This document shows, piece by piece, positions 50,564 to 60,000 of a DNA stretch of 64,000 bases (position 1 is its first letter; each line of letters starts with the position of its first letter). This DNA is from Arctopsyche grandis. Its lineage: Eukaryota > Arthropoda > Insecta > Trichoptera > Hydropsychidae. The translations under genes were made by a program, and so were the position numbers. The notes under the pieces are model-generated. The model was not told where the DNA came from and ran no database searches. It saw nothing but the letters and a program-made list of their open reading frames with translations. The stretch is from contig NC_135361.1 of assembly GCF_051622035.1 (NCBI RefSeq), positions 29,691,205 through 29,755,204 of the forward strand. Reading direction: 5' to 3'.

Positions 50564-50827
50564 ATGCGATTCAATAATAGAAATCATTATCATTTGAAAC
50601 ACAACGATATGAAGAGACGTATCAAACGGTGTGAACTACTTTTGAAAGCCATAGAACCAGTCGTACAGGGACTACTATCTTCTGAAGAGATAAGAACGAA
50701 TGATGCACACGGATGGAGAACGAGTTCCTCGTATCCGTTTGCTGAATTGCACCCATTCAAACGCACACAATCCTCGAAGAAACCAAAGAAGAAGCACATA
50801 CATATTTACGTGTTGATACAATTTTGA
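50564..50827 (+). CDS. Hypothetical exon, unrecognised basic protein
   Basis: An open frame from ATG 50564 to TGA 50825-50827, 87 residues: KHNDMKRRIKRCELLLKAIE, PVVQGLLSSEEIR, GWRTSSSYPFAELHPF, then a basic KKPKKKH. It extends upstream in frame to about 50489, and an acceptor CATCGCGTTTCAG ends at 50483; a TAA at 50486-50488 blocks reading through from that acceptor. An alternative acceptor GCCGATCAG lies at about 50511. The amphipathic helix and codon use look coding, but I know no family and no partner exon. Confidence 0.35.
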   Translation: MRFNNRNHYHLKHNDMKRRIKRCELLLKAIEPVVQGLLSSEEIRTNDAHGWRTSSSYPFAELHPFKRTQSSKKPKKKHIHIYVLIQF

Positions 50828-51329
50828 ACGAAGACGACAACAATGAACAAAGCAAAATAAGTATGTTTCCGCACGGAATTAAAACAGTAGAAACGACCGT
50901 TTGAAACACCGATTCACATAACGAGCAAATTTAAGTTATCGTTAATGGAATCGGCGATTAATATATTCTCGATCCGAAAAGAAAGCTCCGTCTGAACTAT
51001 TTTTAATCTATTGTAGTTGCCTTCGAGCGGATCGACACGTACGCTTTTTATACGAGTGATAGCGCCATAAAAATAACTACATTGCACTGAAATAGTATTC
51101 TAAAAAATAAAGTACAGAGCAATTAAACGGAAATTGCCCAAATTGCGCTTCAATTTGTATAGAAAAGCTATTATTTCAATAATTGTATTGCGAGCAATTT
51201 TCCGCAGCGGAGAGAGATGAACGCACGATTAAACGCGAAACCCAAATATAAACGTTCGAATTATTTTAATACGAATCCCAATACTTTATTTTTTTTATAA
51301 TAAAATTTTATTGAATATCAAATAAGGTC
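50828..51329. other. Unique DNA
   Basis: Slightly GC-richer to 51060. May be the 3' continuation of the hypothetical exon. Nothing recognised. Confidence 0.4.
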
Positions 51330-51450
51330 AAAATAAATATAAAAGGTTGTTATTATGATGATTAAGGTTATGATTGTATGACTGGCCACAGTGACGCGTT
51401 AGAGATCTCTGTAATGTCACTGTGGTTAATATGTTAAAAATAAATATAAT
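51330..51450 (+). mobile_element. Isolated SINE/LINE 3' tail
   Basis: A perfect 10-bp stem CCACAGTGAC / GTCACTGTGG (51386-51425) encloses GCGTTAGAGATCTCTGTAAT. The end GTTAAAAATAAATATAATA follows. No tRNA head or body is visible upstream. Confidence 0.65.
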
Positions 51451-51554
51451 AGATTCACATATGTACATATGTATTTGAATACATATTCAAATATGTAGAA
51501 TGCTTAATTTTAAGTACGGAAAGTTTCATATTATATTAACGATGTCTAAAATAA

Positions 51555-51757
51555 TTTTGATTTTTAAATGCTTATTATTATTACGAAAATATGTTCACAA
51601 TACATCTTACATATATCTATTTTAATAGCTACTGATCTACTGATCATTTTCTATTTTACAATTTAATTTAATTTGGTTAGTAATCATAGTATTATATTAT
51701 TCTATTGTTAATCTACAGCATAATAGGAAAAAGAGCTCAAAAACCTATTTACAATAA
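51555..51757 (+). repeat. Dispersed repeat, partner of 15196-15390
   Basis: About 190 bp closely matching the other copy, including CACAATACATCTTA, AATAGCTACTGATCTACTG, GTAATCATAGTATTATATTA, and AATAGGAAAAAGAGCTCAAA. Class unknown. Confidence 0.85.
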
Positions 51758-52320
51758 TCTAAAATATAATATACTCGCAATGTATTCAAAATAACACAAC
51801 ATATTCAAAATCATTAAACAAGGTGGAAAATGATTTTGAAATGAAAAATTTCATCACTTGCAATATTCTGCTCCCCCTCTAAAGTTAAATTCTCACGTTT
51901 ACTATACGTAGATATATATTTAATTTCAAGTACATACATACATACATATTTATTTATTACAATTTTGCCATAATGACATTACAAAGTAGTTCCAAGTCAT
52001 CAATATGGCTAAACGTTATATAGTGTGAAAAAGAAAACGTTATAGCCGTTTAAACAATTAAAATCTGACAAGACGATTGGGTGGCAGACAGTCAAACATA
52101 TAAAATAAGATAAGGTTAATGACCACTAAACATAAAGATGTCCAAAATTTTGGCATTTTTAAACGTCTATTACGATTATTTTTCACTATCGAACTATAAA
52201 AATCGATTGAAATTTACATCGTTGACCAAACCACGCAAAATGGCAAAGTTTCAAAACAATCGGAAGACTGTAGGAAATTTATTTGTAATAAAAGTGAAAC
52301 ATATAAGAGCCTTGTAAAAA
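51758..52320. other. AT-rich DNA
   Basis: No feature supported. Confidence 0.5.
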
Positions 52321-52870
52321 AATTCGGATGTGACCAACCCATGACTCTATCTATATATTTGAGGAATATAAGAAGGTCACAAAACAATATTGAACCGTAC
52401 AGACACATTCACACATACCGGCAGCATTATGAGATACTAGTAGCTATGACAGCATTTTCGATACAAATTGAGCGCAAATGTAGGGAAACTTACACAAGAC
52501 AAAAGTTCTACTTCCGGTTGTCGGATTTTGTTCATTTTTTTCTTATTAATTAAAATCACTATCAGTATTATACACATTAAATATCAAGAAAATAAAAATA
52601 ATTTAAAAAATCAAAAAAAAATAATGAAATAATATTTAAAAAAAAATACTACTTGCGGTTTACGAATTCTGACCAAAATCTTATCAGCTCTAAGTTAGTA
52701 CACAAAGAATACAAATATAAAGTTTCAGATTGATATATTCAGTGGTGTGGACAGAGTAGTGGCGACAACATTTTTGACCTTTCTAAGAGGAAAAAAAATT
52801 CGTGAAGATCACACGTTTAAGGGGTCGAATAAAATAGTGGAAGAAAAATCGAAAAATTATACAATAAGAT
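52321..52870 (-). repeat. Family R repeat, 3' part, minus strand
   Basis: Begins with AATTCGGATGTGACCAACCC, the complement of the family 3' end, then ACTCTATCTATATATTTGAGG, CTACTTCCGGTTGTCGGATT, and AATTCTGACCAAAATCTTAT. The 5' half is missing. Confidence 0.82.
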
Positions 52871-53747
52871 GCAAATAAAATGAATTAAAAAAACTAGTAT
52901 AAATATAAAAAAAACAACAATAATACACGTTAACATCTCAAATTAAACAATCCCTCAACCAAATCAGCATATTTCAGATCAAACGAATCCAAGTTAATAG
53001 AAATCTGGTTGAGGAGGTTAATGCCCCTGGCAACAGGCGACGAAATCATCAAATCGGTACGTATGTAAGTAAGTACTTAGATCTTCATATTGATAAGACA
53101 TAATCGGACATTAGACATTCCAATACTCGCGAACTAGTATGTACCGAGAATTTAAAACACAACATGAAGATGTAGTATTGAATCATATCGAAACTGATAC
53201 AAGCATATATTATCTAAGTACATAAATAATAATAAAAAAACATTGCCAAGTCGACTTGGCAAGCGGCTGAAATTATGCACACAGCTATCATATGCAAAAA
53301 TAATCGATTCTCGGAAAGTGGAATGAAATTATCATGCAATCGTCATTGTAAACAAAACGAATCGTACAAGCGAACGAAAGTCATTCTTGATTGTGAATTT
53401 TCACGACTGTTGGAATCGTCGTTTGTCTAACAGAGGTCAAATTTTACAGTTCATTCTACTATACTTACACTTTGTATTTAAATTAGATGTGGTAATTATT
53501 TTTCAAATTATTTTCAAAAAGCCAGTCATTTAGTCGAGTATCGCAAAAATACCAATCGAGATTTAGTCGACTTGCATACATACATACATATGTACATATA
53601 TAATAATTCAATTGAAAGACAAACTAAATAACCAACTCGTAGAGCAACTAAACGCGTATATACGGCGCATTTTAGTCGAGTGCGTTAGCCAGTTATTACA
53701 TACGTATTTTCACTCGACTAAATGCATATAAATCAAACTTAATAATT
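52871..53747. other. Unique DNA
   Basis: TTTAGTCGAGT occurs twice in direct orientation near 53529 and 53670. No gene. Confidence 0.45.
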
Positions 53748-54117
53748 ATAATATATAATTTGGAAAGAGACTTTGTATATATTGTATATGTAGCCTTGGT
53801 TGGTTGGTTCGTAAACAACACATTCGATTTATTTTGTTTTCGATTCATAGGCGCCAATTCGATTTTTTTCGATTCAAAGGATTCGAAGTCCCCGGGGGCA
53901 AAGGCGCCGGATTCTGGTATACGTATAATTTTGAAAGAGACTTAGTATATATGTTTGTTTGTTCGTGACAGTCAATTTAATAAAAAAAAAATAATATTAA
54001 AATAAATTTATAAAAATAAAGCTATTCAAATAAATTTAATAAACTGATTATTTTAAGATTAGTCATGTTTAAGCGGTTTATATTACAAATACTGAGCGAA
54101 GCCGGGTAAAACCACTA
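53748..54117 (+). mobile_element. Helitron family B, plus strand
   Basis: Begins near TATAATATATAATTTGGAAA followed by GAGACTTTGTATAT. The GAAAGAGACTTAGTATATATG word recurs inside near 53932, suggesting nesting or tandem 5' ends. Ends GAGCGAAGCCGGGTAAAACC then ACTAG|T. Confidence 0.65.
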
Positions 54118-54837
54118 GTATTTTATATGTGACAAAACACAATATCATTAAATGTATAAGCAATTTATTATTTATGAGCATTATTATTATTTACTTAATT
54201 GTAATAATGAGGAAACTTCAAAGTTTATCAGTTTTTTTTTTTAAAACTAGGAAATCTTAACCTTTTAGTGTTCTATGAAAATCTTTTCCAATTAAATGCA
54301 AACCACAGAAGCCTTCTCAGAATGATTTTATTAAATGCATAAAAAAAATCACAAAACCGATTTCGTTAAAATAAATTTACAAAAAATTATGTTGTTGTTG
54401 TTTATCTTGAATAAGAACATTAAAGTGTGATGTGTTTAATTTTTACATTATAGCTCGGTTGTTGTGAGCAACGCACATAGGCGGCCGAAAGAAATGACAG
54501 TCGAAAAAATTATAATCCTTAAGAAATACGAAAAAAGACATCGTACTTTTTAAATTGCATTAGGTTATCTTGTTGTTGTTGTTGTGGATTGCTGTTGCAA
54601 GTTACAACTTATAACTAAAGAGCGGACCAACTTTGCGCCGTTCATTGTTCATTGTTCGCTGTGCTTTGTTCATTTTTATGATGAACCTTTTTTTATGCTC
54701 TCTAACTTTGTAGTTTGCCCTGTTTCCTGGAAAAAGCACGCTTCCGGTCCTACCTCTACTTATAACACACCCGAACTATAATTCAGGGAAATACGGGACA
54801 GCAGGTATAGCTTCGGTCCGCATAGAGCTAGGTATTT
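54118..54837. other. AT-rich DNA with GTT repeats
   Basis: GTTGTTGTTG words at 54391 and 54570. No gene. Confidence 0.45.
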
Positions 54838-55362
54838 CATTTTTATTTTTATTTATTCAATTAATCATGTACACTCGTCTAACAGATTGCATCCAAAGCA
54901 ACGAGTGAACTTTTTACAGATCAAGAAACATATCAAATTACATATAATACATAACCATTATATACTTTCTTACATTTTTGTAGACGACATCTATGGTCAA
55001 ACATTGCAAACATTTTTTTTTAATTATATAATACGATAAATAAGCATTTTAATACAGTACGAATATTTTTGTACATTAATCATCCACAGAGACATCTATG
55101 GAGAAAAAAAGCAGCATTTTTGTATACAATCGGCAAACCATGAGACACAACAGCTCAAGGTTTGCGATAGAAATTGGGGAGGGAATGCCAATTTTTACAG
55201 AAACCGTTTCAGTGAAGATCATAAAAATTGACAAATTCTAATAAGAAACAATCGACCTTGACAAATCAAGGTCTGGCCGACAACAATACTCTAGTGGGAG
55301 TCGAACCCGTGACACCCAGCACAAAAGTATACGATGCTAACCACCAGACCACGCTGCTGGTT
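54838..55362 (-). mobile_element. tRNA-derived SINE, minus strand
   Basis: Read on the minus strand: A-box TGGTCTGGTGGT, B-box GGGTTCGACTCCC, body AAGGTCGATTGTTTCTTATTAG and GAAACGGTTTCTG. The tail TTCACTCGTTGCTTTGGATGC followed by AATCTGTTAGACGAGTGT is a hairpin of the CACTCG stem type, then AATTGAATAAATAAAAATAAA. Confidence 0.85.
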
Positions 55363-55720
55363 ATGTTCTATTATCTTTGCAACTGCCATTTTTTCAAGGA
55401 TGTTGAGTATTGGTTGGTCATCGAAAGAACAATGTTCTATATGTGGGATTGGGGGTAAAAACACTCTCTCTTGTCGTCTGGTCCTGTTCAGAACTAAACG
55501 TTTTGGTTTTTATCCGTTTTCCTGGTTAATTTTTATTGTGATTATAATTTTCAACACTATATTTCTCACACAATATACAATATATCACAAGTTTATATTT
55601 TTGCACTACTCGCATGCAATTAATTTTTTTTATTAATATGATTTATACAAATGCTGTTGAAATTAAAGAGCGACCGATTTAAGTTTTCACGAAGGCGGTC
55701 GAACTCCTAGGCGCGGCCCT
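55363..55720. other. Unassigned DNA
   Basis: A plus-strand frame of about 100 codons (55334-55636) starts inside the SINE and has no recognisable content, so it is not called. CGCGGCCCTG at 55713 could be a transposon end. Confidence 0.4.
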
Positions 55721-55890
55721 GCGTTAATGCTAACCACCGAAAGGTTCCCGGGTTCAAGCCCAACGTTGACCTCGAGTATTTCTGCAGTGCTGCGGGTAAG
55801 ACTTAGATATTCAAGTTCCAAGTCGGTCGCTTCCTATCAGAGCTTGCCAATTTATTTTATTTCATTATTGAAACGGTTCCTCATTAAAAT
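55721..55890 (+). mobile_element. SINE fragment
   Basis: Partial head with B-box GGGTTCAAGCCC, then GTTCCAAGTCGGTCGCTTCC, TGCCAATTTATTTTATTTC, TTGAAACGGTTCCTCATT. The tail is missing. Confidence 0.75.
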
Positions 55891-56119
55891 TTTTAATATG
55901 ATTTCAAATTTATAACCTATAAATGTACATATATATTGACATGTTTCACTCGGGGATAAAACCCGTAATGGCATCATGGTAAAATATAAATTAAAAATTC
56001 GATAAGGCAACACGCATGTCATGCTCAACCTTTTTTTTTTTTTTTATAGTTACTTAGTTGAAAATCCCGGTTCGTATATGCTTTGTATTTCAAAAGAGTA
56101 TAAAACTTATACAGCTTCC

Positions 56120-56736
56120 TTAACCCTTTGAATGCTGACCAACGCCGATCGGCGATTTGCCAACGAAACCATGGGCCTGAAAAACGCCGATAGGCGTTGT
56201 ATTTTGAGCATGTACAAAGTAAACAAGAATACTACCAGCTAAGCCTTTCCAGGTAGCATTGAAAAACATAGATAAATTAATAAAAATACATTGAACATGG
56301 GTCGTGTAATGCGTGCCATTAATTTGTCAACGTTTATAAAGACTGGTTTACACCGGAATTTCTGAATTTATAACCATAGCAGAATTTCTCAACATAAATC
56401 CCTAGCTGCTGAGTATTTTAGATTGTGGCTTGGCATTTAGATTGTGAGCATTACACTTTAGCAACAATGAAGACGATGAAATTAGTTTTGGAAAAATACA
56501 TTAATTAATAGACTTCTTTTGTTTATTGTTTATTGTTGCAAGATATATTAGAGTCTAAACACACCTTTACAAAACTCGAAATCCTCGGCGGTAGTTATCT
56601 AGGGTTTGTTTGGATTAGCTTAAATTTTTATACATGCATTCTATTGGATTTCTAAATATTTCTAGTTGGAAATGTTGGCGAAATTTTCAGCGTGGCGAGC
56701 ATTCAACAGAAAAGACGTCAGCACTCAAAGGGTTAA
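56120..56736. mobile_element. piggyBac-type MITE
   Basis: The element is 56124-56732 (609 bp), with ends CCCTTTGAATGCTGAC / GTCAGCACTCAAAGGG (one mismatch in 16). It is flanked on both sides by TTAA (56120-56123, 56733-56736), the piggyBac target. Just inside the left end lie ACGCCGATCGGCG and, further in, ACGCCGATAGGCG. No transposase frame. Confidence 0.88.
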
Positions 56737-57056
56737 CAAGACGATGCAAAGCTTCTATCAAGGGCACTAAGCTGTAATTATATGTAGTAGGCTTTTTCCT
56801 TAAGATCAATGTAATTTAACTTCGTGTTCTAAAAAGCCAGTATGTAGAGTATGTATAGTAGATCGAAAGAGTACTACTAGCATGGATTATAGAAGCATAA
56901 TCGGTGCTCGAGTGGTACCCAAGATAAAAACACACATGAAACGAAGACCTTCACCAGGCTGTGGATGCTGGCGATGATGAGTCCATTTATTCAACACTTC
57001 CCAAGTCGAATTTTAAAAGTGAGAACTTTGCCAGTACCGTTGATTCGGTTAGTGAG

Positions 57057-57063
57057 TATAAAA
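57057..57063 (+). promoter_or_regulatory. TATA box of the carboxypeptidase gene
   Basis: TATAAAA lies only 34 bp before the ATG at 57097. Normal spacing would place the start near ACCAGTCGAC (57087-57096), leaving a leader of about 10 nt or less. The short leader is unusual but known for some insect digestive enzyme genes. Confidence 0.55.
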
Positions 57064-57096
57064 CGATTATTGGCGACGCCACTGGAACCAGTCGAC

Positions 57097-60000
57097 ATGC
57101 ACTCCTCGTGGTGTTCAGTCGTGGCGCTGGTGATAGCCGTAGCCCAGGGTGCGCCAGATCGACCGGCGTCGCCCAGTTTCGGTCCCGGATACCTCGACAA
57201 GGTGGTCTTCCTGGACGACGACCAGCCGAACAGAACACGTACGACGCGAACAACCACCCCTCATAATATGTAGATTATGATATATCGATATAATATGTGT
57301 GCGATCGATACATTGTTGTATGGGACATTAGTGATGTGCTCTCATACGTGCGAAATTTGTGTGAAAAAAAAAATGGTTCAGTGAATCGAGCAACGATACG
57401 TGGTGGTTTTGAAAAATTTGCCTGTTGTATTGAAATTAAATTAGTTTTAGATAACTTGAAACAATGGAAGATTTTAGTTACTGCAAAAATAGTAATAAGA
57501 TTATGACGTTGTGTTTCTTTTACACTCAAGCATGTGCTTATTGATAAATAGTAGGTACTATTTTTAATCGAAAGTGGAAAAAAAAAATTTTTGGAAGCCT
57601 GGGTTTTGTATAAAACAGCAGTTTTGAAAAAAATTCTGATATTTTTATTAAATACTAGTGTTGTGCCCGTTGAAATATCAATGGGTGGTTTCGGAAACAA
57701 ATTAATACGTGATTTAAAATAAAGTTACAATACGTATAGTAATAATTAATCGGGAATCGGAACTAAAACAGGGATCGGTATCCGGAACTGAAAATATGCT
57801 CCTGGTATTCTAAAATTTGTTATTTGTTAAAATCGAAATCCCCAAACTGTCCCCACGTTCTGCCATATATAATATATGTCACAGTGAAAATATCTGGTTC
57901 TTGAATCGGAACTGAGGTACTGCAGTCCAAGAGAAGCGCCTTCTCCCCCCCCCCCCTCTAGATGCTCTACCGCTAATAACCTAATAATATTTATTGAGTT
58001 TAAAAAATAGGCAACTATTTTTCATTCGATAACCAGACACGGTTCGTGCATGGAAACTGAGGTACTGCAGTACCTCAACCAAACCGATTTTTTTAATGAA
58101 GAAACTTCCAGTATTTTACCGTGAATATATTTACATGCTCCTCTTTACGAATATTTTTCAATTCAAAAAATCGTATATAAATATTTTCTCTATAAACTGA
58201 AATTAAAATAATAATTTCCTGGTGATAAATTAAAGCATATTAGGTACATCGAGGCCGGTCAGAGGGGGCTATGGTATGGGAGCGCCAAACCCACTAAATT
58301 AAAAAATATATATATTACATATTTAGAATAATAAACATAAAATCAAATTTACAAATTTTTATTTTAATTCAACGTTTTGGGTGAAATTAATGCGCCGCGG
58401 GAGAAATTTTTTTCGAAAAATTAGCATGATTAATTAATTTGATAATTTTGGAAAAAAGCTTATAAAAAGTATTTTTTCTTTTGAAAAAACGCTTAGGGTG
58501 GGGGTGCGCCTGAGTTTCAGTCCCCCCTAAAAAAATCTACATACATACTATGTATGTAAATATAAATAAGAAAAAATCATTAGACCCTTTCTGTATATTT
58601 TAAAAAGTTGGATTTCAAACTATTTACATAAGTAAAAGCTTTTAAAAATATTAAAAAGCAATCTGGCCTTTCGCATGCATTATTTGACAGAATGGATATC
58701 TATCAATTTTTAATATGAAAATATTACATTATACAGTGCATGCTCGCATATTTTGTTTTCCTTTTGGAAAGTGGACTGACCCCACTTTCAAAACAAACGG
58801 CTCATATACAGTTCCGTTTTGTATCTGTTAGATATTGTTCTAAAGAAAGCATTAATGTGTGAAATATATGTCTTTTTTTCTTTCAATAGTCAATAAACAC
58901 GTATAAATTTAAAAAAAAACCGTTAACACTAGAAAAATTCAAAAAAAAAGTAGTTATATGAAAATATATAATTATAATAATAATGCAATCAGAAAATTGA
59001 TAAATTTTTTTTTATTTTCCATTCCGAAGATGCGTTCTGAGCCTTCAACATATCCATAACAGCTTTAACACTAAAATTAGTTTACATAAAATATACAATT
59101 CTCAACAGCCTGTGTTATTCCGTTGAAAAATACTGGAAAATCTTGTATAACCACTAATTATTATAAACAAACGATAACGTGCTAATTATTATAAACTAAA
59201 CACCCGTTCTGAAGTAAAATAAACAGTCATCATTTTTCAACATATCATTCAAACGAGAATAAATATGCTTTTCAAAGATAACTCGTTAAATGAATAGTCA
59301 CAAAATTATCATAAGGCCATTTAGAAAAAAACCATATTACGTATATGAACTTTTCACCGCCATAATAAACACCATAATCGACCAAATAATGATTTTATCA
59401 GCCGTTGAATTGAAATAAACGTACGAAAAATATATCATTAGCATACACGCATACGTAGTGCGATTTCAACGTTGATTTGAATACAATCATAAAGAACAAA
59501 TATTATAAAAAAAGACTGACAGACCAACTAATTCGCCAACGTTTGCATTATTTCCAGCGAAATTAAACGACGAGCAGTTGACAAAAGCCGATGAATACTC
59601 AAACTATGAAGCGGACATCGAAGCACAAGGACGAGTGACATACGAAGGTGCTCAAGTGTGGAATGTGGCCGTCGATAGCAACGATAGGCTACGCATCGTC
59701 GGTAACTTGACCAGATATCGAGGTATAGCAATCGACCATTAACATATATTATTAAGCTAATTATGCACACATGTACACAGTTTGTGATATGGAATTTCAG
59801 AAGTGGCAGCTTGGGGCGGTGATCACGATGCAGTCGACTTCATGATCAAGCCGCACAAATTGGACAGAGTGTCGAAGGTGCTGCGGAACAACAATATACC
59901 GTACAGTATTGTCATTCCAGATCTACAGCAGTACATAGACAATGAAAATCCACCACTCAGCGACGAAGAGACTGAATTGCAAGAACGAAAAGGTATACAC

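Noticed and set aside
55334..55636. 100-residue plus-strand frame
   Set aside because: Starts within a SINE; hydrophobic low-complexity content, no splice or promoter evidence.
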